DNA of 46,254 nucleotides from NCBI GenBank assembly GCA_018266875.1, contig JAFDZR010000031.1:1-46254 (forward strand), written 5' to 3'. Source of the stretch: Bacteroidota bacterium. Lineage in GTDB: Bacteria; Bacteroidota; Ignavibacteria; Tepidaquicellales; Tepidaquicellaceae. Below, in pieces: positions 30,982 through 40,525 of this stretch; the first letter of the stretch is position 1; each line of letters begins with the position of its first letter. The translations under genes were made by a program, and so were the position numbers. A model generated the notes under the pieces. That model was not told the origin of the DNA, searched no databases, and saw only the letters and a list, made by a program, of their open reading frames with translations.

Positions 30982-33147
30982 CTATTTGAGCAGGATAAAT
31001 TTACCGGTTTTAACAAGAACACCTGTTTCAAGTCTGTAAAAATAAACTCCGCTCGGAAATCCTGAGCCGTCGAATATGACTTTGTATCTTCCGGGCATCT
31101 GTTTGTTTTGTACCAATACTTTTACCTCATTTCCAAGATTATCATATACTTTTAGACTAACACTTCCCGGTTCATGTAACTGATATCTGATTACTGCAGA
31201 GACGTTGAATGGATTCGGATAACCTGAGATCTCATTTTCATCCGTGTTTCTTTCATAGCCCGTGCCTGATAAATTTTTTCCCGGGATTATTTCAGATGAG
31301 ATAACAGCTCCGTTATCTCCGAATGCATAAATATGCTTACCGTCTGAGTTAACGGAATTCAGATTATTATCTGTAATGCTGTTCAGTTTATTCCACACAT
31401 TTCCTCCGTCAGTAGAAATAATCAGAGTCCCGTTTTTCCCTGCGGCAATTATTTCAGTTCCGCTGATAAATTCCGCTGAATAAAGATCATTGTACTGAAC
31501 CGGAGTAATATAATTCCAGTTATCTCCTCCGTCATTTGAAATAAAAACCGTTCCGTTACTGCCGGCTATGATCCCCTTATTGCTGCTGTCAAATTTAACG
31601 GAGTTAAGATCATATGGGATCAGTGATTTGAAGATCCAGCTGTTCCCGCCGTCTGCAGTAACCGATAAATTTCCTGCAGCTCCGACAGCAAATCCTTTCC
31701 CGTCACTGTTAAAAAAAATATCTCTGAAAACTCCGTTCCCATTATTATTGAAAACGATTTTCCAGTTGTCTCCGCTGTCAGTTGTTTTTAAAATAAGTCC
31801 TGTTGAATTTCTTTCAAATCCTCCTGCAATGTAACCTGTGTATTTATCAGTAAATATTATCCTGTTCATCAGGATGTTTTTCAGGTTAATATTAATTTCA
31901 TTCCATGTATTACCTTCGTCAGTTGTCCTGAAAACTTTTCCGTCATCAGAGCATAAAAACCCTGAGAATTCATTAATAAAAAACACTGATCTGAAATTAG
32001 TTTTATCACAAATATTTATCATTTCCCACTCCGGATTATCCGGTTTCTTTCTCAATAATGAACCGTTTTCACCAGCGCTGAATATTGTACCGTTTTTACA
32101 TACAAAGCTTCCGCAGATATCGTTATTGTTTCCCGTAAGAATATTCCAGCTTTCACTGTCAGGGGATTTAGTTATAATTCTTCCGCCGCTTCCGCAAAGA
32201 AAAATATTCCCGCTGTCATTATAAAACACTTCTTTAAGAATTTCTGATTTTAAATAATTATGTCTCTGCGATGTATCTCTCTGCCAGCTATTGCCTCCGT
32301 CTGATGTAATCAGAACTGTACCAGGGTCTGTGACAATAATTCCTCTGCTGCTGTCAATGAAATCCATTGATTTGACCAGATCAACCGTTCCGCCGAACAG
32401 AAACGGAAGACCGAGAGAATTGATTTCCCAGTTATTTCCTCCGTCAGTTGAAATATAAAAGTCTCCCTGCGGGGAATTTCCTGCGGCGTAGATCTTGTCT
32501 GAACTGATATACTGAATGTTATTTACCTGAGTCGAAGGTAAAACATCAGCGTTAAGAATTTCCCAGTTCTTCCCTGCGTCTTTTGTACCGATTATTTTAC
32601 CGTATCCTCCGCAAACTCCTGTATCTTCATCAATAAAACTAATGCAGAACAGGGGAATATTTATTTGTGAATTCATACACATCCATGATTCGCCCGAATC
32701 ACTGCTCACACCTAAATAGCCGTTCAGTCCGCAGCAGAATAATTTCCCGCCTGAAAGACAAATGTCATAAATGTCAAAGACAGTATTGCTTTCAACTGCT
32801 GTCCAGGATTTACCGGCATCTGATGTTTTCAGCAGCAGACCGTCTTTTCCCGCACAGATTCCCGTAAGCCCGTCAATAAATAAAATTTTGAAAATGCTTT
32901 TTGAAACGCCGGCATGGATCAGTTCCCAGCTCATACCGCCGTCAGTGGTTTTCAAAATATTTCCTTTACTTCCCGCTGCAATTCCAGCAGGGCTGTTAAA
33001 GAAATAAAGTGAGTTCATTGTATTTCCGGTTGGCAGCGGATGCTCCCATTGCCAGACTGACTGTGAATACATTTCGTTCGGTTGTAAATTTATCAGGACC
33101 AGACACAAGCTAAGAACTCTTTTCATAAATTCAAATACATTTAACAT
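30982..33147 (-). CDS. Type IX-secreted YCF48/BNR-like beta-propeller protein
   Basis: The predicted protein has 721 residues and a signal peptide of about 25 residues (MKRVLSLCLVLINLQ). It contains more than ten propeller repeats of the form (K/I)TTDGGxSWxxI (for example TTDGGMSWELI, TSDAGKSWTAV, STDGGNNWEI, TSDGGNSWQRD) as in YCF48/photosystem-stability-like and BNR families. The last 75 residues are a type A type IX sorting domain, from SGYPNPFNVSAVIRYQL to GVYFYRLETGVLVKTGKFILLK. It is therefore expected on the cell surface or secreted. The start is set at 33147, nine bases after AAAGGAG; an upstream ATG at 33156 directly touches that site and is too close. It stands alone on the minus strand. 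Confidence 0.9.
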   Translation of the reverse strand: MLNVFEFMKRVLSLCLVLINLQPNEMYSQSVWQWEHPLPTGNTMNSLYFFNSPAGIAAGSKGNILKTTDGGMSWELIHAGVSKSIFKILFIDGLTGICAGKDGLLLKTSDAGKSWTAVESNTVFDIYDICLSGGKLFCCGLNGYLGVSSDSGESWMCMNSQINIPLFCISFIDEDTGVCGGYGKIIGTKDAGKNWEILNADVLPSTQVNNIQYISSDKIYAAGNSPQGDFYISTDGGNNWEINSLGLPFLFGGTVDLVKSMDFIDSSRGIIVTDPGTVLITSDGGNSWQRDTSQRHNYLKSEILKEVFYNDSGNIFLCGSGGRIITKSPDSESWNILTGNNNDICGSFVCKNGTIFSAGENGSLLRKKPDNPEWEMINICDKTNFRSVFFINEFSGFLCSDDGKVFRTTDEGNTWNEININLKNILMNRIIFTDKYTGYIAGGFERNSTGLILKTTDSGDNWKIVFNNNGNGVFRDIFFNSDGKGFAVGAAGNLSVTADGGNSWIFKSLIPYDLNSVKFDSSNKGIIAGSNGTVFISNDGGDNWNYITPVQYNDLYSAEFISGTEIIAAGKNGTLIISTDGGNVWNKLNSITDNNLNSVNSDGKHIYAFGDNGAVISSEIIPGKNLSGTGYERNTDENEISGYPNPFNVSAVIRYQLHEPGSVSLKVYDNLGNEVKVLVQNKQMPGRYKVIFDGSGFPSGVYFYRLETGVLVKTGKFILLK

Positions 33148-33331
33148 AATGATCATCTCCTTTAATTTAAATCAGATCAAAATATGAATGTGAACGGATT
33201 ATATCAATCTGTAATATTTGCGGATTGTGAAAATCGGCAGATGGAAAGAAATGATCTGATACGGTAAAAAATATCAGCAGCATACTGTATTTTTATTTAT
33301 AAATTTTAAGTATGATTGCTTAATTTATCAA

Positions 33332-34336
33332 ATGCAGAAAAGGATATTAATCGTTCGTACCGACCGTGTGGGAGATGTGGTTATGATCACTCCTGTTATA
33401 AGGGAGTTAAGGAATAAATTTCCTGATTCATTTATCGGAGCTTTAACAAATGTAAATTCCTCTGATATTTTAACCGGCAATCCGTATCTGGACGTCTGCA
33501 TTACGGATGATCTGAAAAAAGAATCATTCGGAAAAGTAGTTAAGGTGATACGGGAATTGAACTTCACTGACGGATTGCTGATGATGCCGACAGAAAGAGC
33601 TGCTTATCAGATGTTCCTCGGCGGAATTAAAAACCGCATCGGTGTGGGAAGTAAACTATATGAAGTTATAACTTTCATGAAAAGTGTTTCGAGGAACAGG
33701 TACATTCCTCTGCGTCATGAAGCTGATTACTGCATGGACCTTGCGCGGAGGCTTGGAGTTGAAACAGGTGATCTTAATCCAGAGATATTTCTCAGCGCAG
33801 AAGAGATCTCAGAAGGCGGGGAAATGCTGTTGAGATGCGGGATGAAATCTGACAGGGAAAAAATTACAGTTCATACAGGCTCGGGAAATTCATCCCGAAA
33901 CTGGAGCGAAGGCAAATATCTAGATCTCATAAAAAAGATCACTGAAATGAAACCGGATTCTGTAATAATCCTGACAGCAAGGGAAATGTCAAATTGGTTC
34001 CGCGGAGAGATCCTGAAACTGAATCCGGAAAATATTATTTCGGCGGACAGGGAAATAAACAGACTGCGGGATCTGATAAAGATCATTGCTAATACAGATT
34101 TGCTAATAGCTTCATCAACAGGTCCTCTGCATCTTGCGTCAGCGTTGAAAATAAAAACGATCGGACTTTTCTGTCACAGACCTATGAACTGCGCAAGGCA
34201 CTGGGGTGCGCTCGGAGATAAAGCAGTGAATCTGGAAGTGAGTAAAGAAAAATGCGATCTGAACTGCAGCAGTGATAAGGAGATCTGTGAATTTGAAAAC
34301 GGAATTGAAATTGAAGATGTTTTAATGGAAATTTAA
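33332..34336 (+). CDS. Glycosyltransferase family 9 (heptosyltransferase-like)
   Basis: This 334-residue protein has the GT9 start ILIVRTDRVGDVVMITPVIRELR (residues 4-26), a mid-domain ITVHTGSGNSSRNWSEGKYLDLI (about 177-199) and the C-terminal SSTGPLHLASALKIKTIGLF nucleotide-sugar site (about 255-274). It is the family of ADP-heptose:LPS heptosyltransferases, which build the inner core on the cytoplasmic face. gmhA (heptose precursor) and waaA (Kdo transfer) lie 6 kb downstream on the other strand, supporting an LPS-core role. A cysteine-rich KCDLNCSSDKEIC near the end is typical of GT9. The start is ATG without a Shine-Dalgarno site. TATATTTG follows right after the stop (34339-34346), of unclear use. 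Confidence 0.9.
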   Translation: MQKRILIVRTDRVGDVVMITPVIRELRNKFPDSFIGALTNVNSSDILTGNPYLDVCITDDLKKESFGKVVKVIRELNFTDGLLMMPTERAAYQMFLGGIKNRIGVGSKLYEVITFMKSVSRNRYIPLRHEADYCMDLARRLGVETGDLNPEIFLSAEEISEGGEMLLRCGMKSDREKITVHTGSGNSSRNWSEGKYLDLIKKITEMKPDSVIILTAREMSNWFRGEILKLNPENIISADREINRLRDLIKIIANTDLLIASSTGPLHLASALKIKTIGLFCHRPMNCARHWGALGDKAVNLEVSKEKCDLNCSSDKEICEFENGIEIEDVLMEI

Positions 34337-34600
34337 CCTATATTTGTGTTCAGATCAATACTCGGAAACAATTCTTTCCCAAACGATTTTTAGAAATTAC
34401 TCATGAATTATTTAAAATAATTTTCCAAAAGCCGGTATTTTTTTGAATGGTAAATAATTTTTAAAAACAGATTCAATTCTACAGTTCTTGGGTGAAATAA
34501 AAATTATTTTAGGATGTTTGGATGCGGATAATAATTTATTGTTAGAATAGAATTTCATGACAGGTTTTTTTCCTTTAAATTAGATTTTTAAATTAAACAC

Positions 34601-35293
34601 ATGAATATGAATATCAAAACACTTTCCAAATTTCTGATTGTCGTAATATTTGCGGCGGCGGCGGTAAACTATTACGGATGCAATGAAGAAAACATTATCA
34701 ATCCCGTCTCATCATACGGATACATTAGCGTTTATCACACGTTAGCAGGCGGACCGAATGTTGACATATTGATTAACGGGTCTGTTGTCGCTTCTGATGT
34801 TGCCTATCTCGAGAGGATAAATTATCAGCAGCTCACTTCCGGAAACAACAGTCTTCAGATAGTTGCTGGCGGTACTACTGTTATAGATACAACAATATTT
34901 CTGGCAGAGAATAATTATTATTCTGTTTTTGTATATAACAATAACGGTATTAAACCGCTTATAGTAAAAGATGATCTTACTTCACCGGGTAATGTGAATG
35001 CTTCTGTGAGATTCATACATCTTGCACCTGTGACACCGGCAGTGGACATCGGCGCGGACAGCAAACCCAGTCCGTGGTTTCCTTTTTACAGCTATGGTCA
35101 GGTTTCAAATTTCAGACCTGTTACGGGAGGAACATACACGTTGTATATGAACCTTGCCGGAACATCTACAAACATTGCCGGACTTGCCAATCAGAATTTA
35201 ACAGCAAACGGGATCTATACGATCATTGCAAAAGGAGTTACAGGCGGAACGGGATCGCAGGCGCTGGGACTTTTGGTTTATCAGAATCAGTAA
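34601..35293 (+). CDS. DUF4397 domain lipoprotein
   Basis: This 230-residue protein has a lipoprotein signal with Cys27 (VNYYGC), so it is membrane-anchored. The repeats YGYISVYHTLAGGPNVDILINGSVVASDVAY and NASVRFIHLAPVTPAVDIGADSKPSPWFPFYSYGQVSNF are the two halves of a DUF4397 domain (beta-sandwich, common in Bacteroidota surface proteins). Function is unknown. The 264-bp spacer upstream holds no gene and no promoter near the start that I can support. A perfect 15-bp terminator follows. Confidence 0.85.
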   Translation: MNMNIKTLSKFLIVVIFAAAAVNYYGCNEENIINPVSSYGYISVYHTLAGGPNVDILINGSVVASDVAYLERINYQQLTSGNNSLQIVAGGTTVIDTTIFLAENNYYSVFVYNNNGIKPLIVKDDLTSPGNVNASVRFIHLAPVTPAVDIGADSKPSPWFPFYSYGQVSNFRPVTGGTYTLYMNLAGTSTNIAGLANQNLTANGIYTIIAKGVTGGTGSQALGLLVYQNQ

Positions 35294-35350
35294 TCCATAG
35301 AATTTTAAACTGCTGCAATATCTGATGTTGATCTGCAGATTATTAAAACA

Positions 35351-35388
35351 AAAACCCTGTCCGGAATATCCGGACAGGGTTTTGTTTA
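35351..35388 (+). terminator. Strong rho-independent terminator
   Basis: A perfect 15-bp stem, AAAACCCTGTCCGGA (35351-35365) with TCCGGACAGGGTTTT (35369-35383), has a three-base loop and is followed by a T-rich tail. It ends the DUF4397 gene. Confidence 0.93.
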
Positions 35389-35629
35389 TTTAAGAGATTA
35401 TATCTACAGTGAGCAGACGGTCAGCAGCATAAGATATAAATACTGAAGCAGTCCGCTGTATAAAAACCGAAACTGAAGCAACCGTTATTGACGATTCCAG
35501 TTAAAATATCAGTGAAGTCTCTGATGATACACTGAAAGTACTTCTGAGCTAAGTATGCTGATTTTAATGACTGATGCTGTCCAGGCATTTTTCTGAATGG
35601 AATCCGGTAAAATAATATCTTCTTCTAAA

Positions 35630-35659
35630 TTGATTTAAACTTCATATTTATTTAATTTG
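35630..35659 (+). promoter_or_regulatory. Sigma-A promoter of prs
   Basis: TTG (35630-35632), 20 bases, then TAATTTG (35653-35659), with 27 bases between the G residues. The -7 box contains an in-frame TTG at 35657 that would add 11 residues to Prs. Because it is promoter sequence, the ATG at 35690 is the real start. Confidence 0.72.
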
Positions 35660-35689
35660 CCATACCTACATTCACTTCAAAAAAATACA

Positions 35690-36631
35690 ATGTCAGATCT
35701 GAAAATTTTTGCCGGAAGATTCTCAATAAAACTCGGCAAAAAAATTGCTGAAAAAATGAAAGTGCCGCTTGGCAAGTGTTCAATAAAGACATTTGCTGAC
35801 GGTGAGATCTGGGTCAAGTACAATGAGAACATCAGAGGTTCAGATGTTTTTATCGTTCAGTCTACAATGCCGCCGGCTGATAACCTTATGGAACTTCTTA
35901 TCATGATCGACGCCGCTAAAAGAGCTTCAGCCAGACGGGTCAATGCTGTGATCCCTTATTTCGGATATGCGAGACAGGACAGGAAAGATCAGCCACGGGT
36001 TTCCATTACCGCTAAGCTTGTAGCTAACCTGATCACCGAAGCCGGAGCTGACAGAGTAATTACAATGGATCTTCACGCTTCACAGCTTCAGGGATTTTTT
36101 GACATTCCCGTGGACCATCTTTACGGGTCTGCTGTGTTCATGAAAAAATTCAGAAAACTGAAAATACCTAATCTCGCTGTTGTTTCCCCTGATGTCGGCG
36201 GAATTAAAATGGCCAGAGCTTATGCCAAAAGACTTCATGCCGATCTGATAGTTATTGATAAAAGAAGACCGAAACCAAATGTCGCCGAAGTGATGGATAT
36301 CATCGGTGAAGCTGAAGGCAAAAATATTCTTATCATTGATGATCTTATTGATACAGGAGGAACTTTTGTAAATGCAGTCAATGCATTGAAAAATGAAGGA
36401 GCGAATAATATATACGGAGCCTGCACACATGCGGTATTTTCAGGAGAATCCCTTGAAAGAATAAATAAATGCGCGTTGAAGAAACTGTATGTGGCTGATA
36501 CTCTTCCTCTCAATCATTTTTCCAAAAAGATAGAGGTGGTCTCGGTTGCCGAACTTTTCGGTAAATCTATTTTCAGAACAAACAGAAATCAGTCTATCAG
36601 TTCACTCTTCGATGTTGATAAAGCCCTGTAA
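35690..36631 (+). CDS. prs: Ribose-phosphate pyrophosphokinase
   Basis: This 313-residue enzyme makes PRPP from ribose 5-phosphate and ATP for nucleotide, histidine and tryptophan synthesis. It starts MSDLKIFAGRFSIKLGKKIA. Family marks are the flexible-loop YFGYARQDRKDQPR (about 93-106), MDLHASQLQGFFDIPVDHLYG (about 126-146) and the PRPP-binding loop ILIIDDLIDTGGTF (about 213-226). Length is normal for bacterial Prs. It has its own promoter and is followed 64 bp later by the E2 gene on the same strand, with a candidate second promoter between. Confidence 0.96.
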   Translation: MSDLKIFAGRFSIKLGKKIAEKMKVPLGKCSIKTFADGEIWVKYNENIRGSDVFIVQSTMPPADNLMELLIMIDAAKRASARRVNAVIPYFGYARQDRKDQPRVSITAKLVANLITEAGADRVITMDLHASQLQGFFDIPVDHLYGSAVFMKKFRKLKIPNLAVVSPDVGGIKMARAYAKRLHADLIVIDKRRPKPNVAEVMDIIGEAEGKNILIIDDLIDTGGTFVNAVNALKNEGANNIYGACTHAVFSGESLERINKCALKKLYVADTLPLNHFSKKIEVVSVAELFGKSIFRTNRNQSISSLFDVDKAL

Positions 36632-36637
36632 ATTGAA

Positions 36638-36667
36638 TTGAAAGCATCATTTCATATACCTATTTTC
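36638..36667 (+). promoter_or_regulatory. Candidate promoter of the E2 gene
   Basis: TTG (36638-36640), 20 bases, then TATTTTC (36661-36667). It has the standard spacing but C in place of the last G, as at 23236-23265. It ends 28 bases before the start codon. Confidence 0.4.
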
Positions 36668-36695
36668 ATAAAATAAATTTAAAGAAAAATTCAAA

Positions 36696-38066
36696 ATGAG
36701 TGTTGACATAGTAATGCCGAAAATGGGCGAATCAATTATGGAAGGAACTATTTTAAAATGGCATAAAAAACCCGGTGATAAAGTGGAAGTGGACGAAACC
36801 ATTCTTGAAATCTCCACTGATAAAGTTGATACTGAAGTTCCTTCACCCGAAGCAGGAGTAATATCTGAAATTTTATTCAAAGAAGGCGATGTGGTGGAGG
36901 TGGGAAAAGTTATAGCTCGTCTTGGCGCAAACGGCGCTGATGTAAAAACCGAACCAAAGAAGGAAGAAAAATCAGCTGAAGTACCGGCCGCCGAACCCGT
37001 TAAGGAAAAAGCTCCTGAAGTAAACCATGAAGATCCCGCTCCGGCTCCCGCTGCAGTCAGCAGAGAAGACTTCAGTTCCGGCAGCAGATTTTATTCTCCG
37101 CTTGTATTGAACATTGCGCAGAAGGAAGGTATCAGCGTATCAGAATTAGAAAGTCTGCATGGTACAGGCGTTGGAGGAAGGGTTTCCAAAAAGGATATAC
37201 TTGCTTATCTGAAAGACAGGACATCAGCTCCTGTGCAGACTCCGAAGAAATCAGTTGAAATCAAACTTGATGCTAAGGAATTAAAACCGCAAACCGGAAG
37301 TCCGGCTCCCGAAAAAAAGATTGAAATTCATCAGCCGAAAATAGATTATAATGAAGAAGGATTGTCTGTAATGGAATTTGACAATATAAGACAGAAAATG
37401 GCTGAACATATGATAACATCCGTTAAGATATCTCCTCATGTTCAGGCGGTAGCCGAATGCGACCTTACAAATGTAGACAAAGTAAGAGCATCAATGAAAG
37501 AGGAGTTTATTAATAAGGAAGGATTCAATCTGACTTATATGCCTTTCATATGTGAAGCGGTCATTAAAGCTCTTAAAGATTTTCCACTTATAAATTCGAT
37601 CATAGACGATTCATCGGTTCCGTATAAAGCAATTACAAGAAATTCCATAAATCTGGGAATAGCAGTGGCGATGGATAACGGCGGACTGATCGTTCCTGTA
37701 ATACATAATTCTGACGGAATGAATCTGATAGGAATTGCAAGAAGTCTTAACGATCTTGCAAAAAGAGCAAGGATCAAAAAACTTACTTTGAATGAAATTC
37801 AGGGCGGGACTTTTTCCATAACGAATTTTGGCGTGTTTGGAAATGACGTAGGTATTCCGATCATCAATCAGCCGCAGGTGGCAATTCTCGGTCTCGGTTC
37901 AATTAAGAAAAGACCTGTTGTGGTTGAGACTGAAGAAGGGGATTTTATAGTGCCGAGGAAAACAATGTATATAACTTTATCTTTTGATCACAGACTTATA
38001 GACGGAGCGCTCGGAGGAATGTTCGTTATGAGAATAGTTCATTATCTGAACAGTTATAAACTTTAA
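36696..38066 (+). CDS. 2-oxo acid dehydrogenase E2 (dihydrolipoyl acyltransferase)
   Basis: The predicted protein has 456 residues. The lipoyl domain is residues 1-80, with lipoyl-lysine K43 in EISTDKVDTEVPS. A Pro/Ala/Glu-rich linker (85-125) leads to the E3/E1-binding domain at 130-173 (RFYSPLVLNIAQKEGISVSEL..GGRVSKKDILAYL). The acyltransferase core (about 220-456) has the catalytic H432-x3-D436 (FDHRLIDG). It transfers acyl groups from the E1-bound intermediate to CoA in the pyruvate, 2-oxoglutarate or branched-chain complex; which of these is not clear. No E1 or E3 gene is adjacent. A terminator hairpin follows it. Confidence 0.93.
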   Translation: MSVDIVMPKMGESIMEGTILKWHKKPGDKVEVDETILEISTDKVDTEVPSPEAGVISEILFKEGDVVEVGKVIARLGANGADVKTEPKKEEKSAEVPAAEPVKEKAPEVNHEDPAPAPAAVSREDFSSGSRFYSPLVLNIAQKEGISVSELESLHGTGVGGRVSKKDILAYLKDRTSAPVQTPKKSVEIKLDAKELKPQTGSPAPEKKIEIHQPKIDYNEEGLSVMEFDNIRQKMAEHMITSVKISPHVQAVAECDLTNVDKVRASMKEEFINKEGFNLTYMPFICEAVIKALKDFPLINSIIDDSSVPYKAITRNSINLGIAVAMDNGGLIVPVIHNSDGMNLIGIARSLNDLAKRARIKKLTLNEIQGGTFSITNFGVFGNDVGIPIINQPQVAILGLGSIKKRPVVVETEEGDFIVPRKTMYITLSFDHRLIDGALGGMFVMRIVHYLNSYKL

Positions 38067-38086
38067 TTAAAACACTTGAGTTCATT

Positions 38087-38119
38087 AAAAGGGAATAGAG
38101 AAACTTATTCCCTTTTTTT
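38087..38119 (+). terminator. Rho-independent terminator, 19 bp before the next start codon
   Basis: AAAAGGGAATA (38087-38097) pairs with TATTCCCTTTT (38106-38116), followed by more T residues to 38119. The next ATG is at 38139, leaving almost no room for a separate promoter and leader. The subtilase may therefore be read through this hairpin. Confidence 0.85.
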
Positions 38120-38138
38120 ATATATCTGAAAAATTCAC

Positions 38139-39896
38139 ATGAAAAGAATATTTTTTATTTTTGTTTTTGTTTTTTCGGCTTACACTGTTTACTCACAGGA
38201 AGCCGGCATCATAAAGTACTGGATAAATTTTAAGGATAAGGGAGAATATACTCCTGATGCTCTCATCACTCCCGGCAGCAGAGCATATGAAACCGGAAAA
38301 GAGCTGCTTACCGAGCGGGCTGTTAAAAGAAGATTGAAAGTTCTTTCTGAAGAAAATCTGATCGACTACGCTGATCTGCCTTTATCGCAGAATTATATTG
38401 ACGGAATAAGAAAAAACGGAATTGAAATTATAGCCAGATCAAGATGGCTGAACGGAGTAAGCGCTTATATGAATGATGAACAGGCGGCAAAGATCCTTAA
38501 ACTTGATTTTGTGGATCACCTGAGTTACGTTAAAACCCTTGTAAAACAGGAATTCGGAACAGACCCTAATGAATCCGAAATTTATTCTTCCGATACAGCT
38601 GCTGACAAATATAAACTGAATTACGGAAAGTCTTTAAAGCAGATGGAAGCTGTTAATGTTCCGAAAGTACATAATTTGAACATAAACGGAAAAGGAGTTT
38701 TGATCGCGAGTTTCGATGACGGTTTTGACTGGAGAAACCATGAAAGTCTTCAGAACCTTGATATAATTGATGAATATGATTTTATAAACGGGGATGCGAA
38801 TACATTTCCCGAGAAGAATCAGAAATATGAGGATTCAAGAAAACAGGGCGCGCACGGAACATCCACCCTTTCTTCGATGAGCGGTTTTAAGGAAGGAAAA
38901 CTTATAGGTCCAGCTTACGGTTCGGAATTAATTCTGGCAAAAACAGAATATGTTGAATCAGAAACACCGATGGAAGAGGATTTCTGGCTTGAAGCAACCG
39001 AATGGGCTGAGGCAAAAGGAGCTGATATTATAACAAGTTCGCTAATCTACAAAATGTATGACGCGCCGTATCAGAAAAATTCCTACAGCTATACTGATTA
39101 TGACGGCAGGACTGCCATCAGCACAATTGCCGCCGGAAGAGCCGCTTATCTGGGAATTGTAGTCTGTCAGTCAATGGGAAATTATTATCAGACCGCAGAA
39201 CCATCACTTGGCTCGGCAGCTGATGCTGATTCCATTATTTCTGTCGGTGCGGTTACATTCTCCGGGGAAATTGCGAGTTTCAGTTCAAACGGTCCCACAA
39301 AGGACGGAAGAACAAAACCGGATGTGGTTGCGCCCGGAGTAAGTATTTATGTTGCCACAATAAAAGAAATATCCGGAAATGATTTTACTTATGAAAACTC
39401 CAGCGGCACTTCATTTTCAACTCCGATTACCGCAGGTGTATGCGCTCTTATACTTTCGGCTCATCCTGAACTCACGCCTATGCAGGTCAGGGAAGCTCTA
39501 AGGAATACGGCATCGCGTTCCGGAAGTCCGGATAACATTTATGGATGGGGGATGATCAATGCCTATGACGCAGTACTTTACAACGGAATGGCATGGAGCA
39601 ATGATTTTCAGGTCGAGAAGACAGGCAGTGATGAAATAAAAATTTCAGTATATGTTGCATCCGGAGTGCCTATTGATGAAGGTTCGGTTAAGATGAATTA
39701 CAGTTTTGATAACGGAAATACTTATAATGAAATTCTGATGAAAAAATCGGAAGTTACAGATGATAAAACAAATTCGGGTAAATATTCCGCTGTTCTCAGG
39801 CTGAGTCAAAATATGGATGATTTCAAAGTCTACTTCAGCGCTGAAGATGATTCAGGTAAAAGCTCGGTTTTCCCGAAAGAATCCTACAGGAATTAA
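38139..39896 (+). CDS. Secreted subtilisin-like serine peptidase (S8)
   Basis: This 585-residue protein has a signal peptide (residues 1-19, cleaved near VYS-Q). An I9-like propeptide region (about 60-135) precedes the catalytic domain (about 180-480). Triad and oxyanion residues are D193 (ASFDDGF), H239 (GAHGTST), N347 (SMGNYY) and S425 (SSGTSFSTP). A beta domain (490-585) follows. No type IX sorting domain or anchor is seen at the C-terminus, which ends soon after a beta-sandwich, so it is probably periplasmic or secreted otherwise, or it lost such a domain. The closest family type is the Bacteroidota/Ignavibacteria S8 peptidase with a GVSAYMNDEQAAKIL prodomain. It lies 19 bp after a terminator hairpin. 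Confidence 0.9.
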   Translation: MKRIFFIFVFVFSAYTVYSQEAGIIKYWINFKDKGEYTPDALITPGSRAYETGKELLTERAVKRRLKVLSEENLIDYADLPLSQNYIDGIRKNGIEIIARSRWLNGVSAYMNDEQAAKILKLDFVDHLSYVKTLVKQEFGTDPNESEIYSSDTAADKYKLNYGKSLKQMEAVNVPKVHNLNINGKGVLIASFDDGFDWRNHESLQNLDIIDEYDFINGDANTFPEKNQKYEDSRKQGAHGTSTLSSMSGFKEGKLIGPAYGSELILAKTEYVESETPMEEDFWLEATEWAEAKGADIITSSLIYKMYDAPYQKNSYSYTDYDGRTAISTIAAGRAAYLGIVVCQSMGNYYQTAEPSLGSAADADSIISVGAVTFSGEIASFSSNGPTKDGRTKPDVVAPGVSIYVATIKEISGNDFTYENSSGTSFSTPITAGVCALILSAHPELTPMQVREALRNTASRSGSPDNIYGWGMINAYDAVLYNGMAWSNDFQVEKTGSDEIKISVYVASGVPIDEGSVKMNYSFDNGNTYNEILMKKSEVTDDKTNSGKYSAVLRLSQNMDDFKVYFSAEDDSGKSSVFPKESYRN

Positions 39897-39932
39897 TTTC
39901 CGGAAAAGACCAGACATTCAACTGAGGAAATT

Positions 39933-40520
39933 TCAGCCGTATAATTCTCTTTCAGTTATCTCACAGAGAATATGACCAACTGTTATATGTCCTTCCTGTA
40001 TCCTCTGAGTATTTTCAGAAGGAATAATAATTGAAACATCGCATACTTCTTTGAGCTTGCCTCCGTTATTCTTTCCGAGAAAACCTATAACAGTCATTTT
40101 TTTATCTTTTGCTTTTGAAACTGCCTTTAAAATATTGGGGGAATTTCCGCTTGTTGAAATACAAATAAGAATGTCTCCTTTATTTCCTAGTCCTTCGATG
40201 TTCCTTGAAAATACATTCTCGAATCCAATGTCATTTCCTCCTGCTGTAAGATTTGAAGTGTCGGTAGTAAGAGCGATTGCAGCTATAGCAGGTCTGTCAA
40301 TGTCATGTGAAAGTCTGATCATGAACTCTGTTGCAAGATGCTGACAGTCCGCGGCGCTACCTCCGTTCCCGCAGAGTAAAATCTTATTGCCGTCTTTTAC
40401 GGCATTTGTCAGAGTATCGGCGGCGGCGCAAATGCTGTCATAACATTTTTCCAGTATAAGGTTTTTGACCTCCGAACTTTCTTTCAGCGATTCGGATATG
40501 AATTTTTTTCTTTCAAACAT
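39933..40520 (-). CDS. gmhA: Phosphoheptose isomerase (SIS domain)
   Basis: This 195-residue SIS-domain protein converts sedoheptulose 7-phosphate to D-glycero-D-manno-heptose 7-phosphate, the first step of ADP-heptose and LPS-core synthesis. Motifs are LLCGNGGSAADCQHLATEF (about 48-66) with the active-site His, ISTSGNSPNILKAV (about 120-133) and the C-terminal EGHITVGHILCEITER with metal/active-site His residues. Length is normal for GmhA. It follows waaA with a five-base gap, in one LPS unit, and the GT9 heptosyltransferase nearby could use its product. Confidence 0.92.
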   Translation of the reverse strand: MFERKKFISESLKESSEVKNLILEKCYDSICAAADTLTNAVKDGNKILLCGNGGSAADCQHLATEFMIRLSHDIDRPAIAAIALTTDTSNLTAGGNDIGFENVFSRNIEGLGNKGDILICISTSGNSPNILKAVSKAKDKKMTVIGFLGKNNGGKLKEVCDVSIIIPSENTQRIQEGHITVGHILCEITERELYG

Positions 40521-40525
40521 ATATA

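Larger units (their letters stand above)
35294..35689. other. Intergenic region before prs
   Basis: This 396-bp stretch holds the strong terminator at 35351-35388 and the prs promoter at 35630-35659. Between them (35389-35629) I find no convincing open frame, repeat or structured RNA. Confidence 0.65.

Noticed and set aside
31568..33007. Plus-strand open frames rich in Pro/Ser opposite the propeller gene
   Set aside because: They are antisense shadows of the repeated propeller codons. The minus-strand protein has a signal peptide, ordered repeats and a sorting domain.
35657..35689. N-terminal extension of Prs from a TTG at 35657
   Set aside because: This TTG is inside the -7 box TAATTTG of the prs promoter, and the family's normal N-terminus begins at the ATG at 35690.
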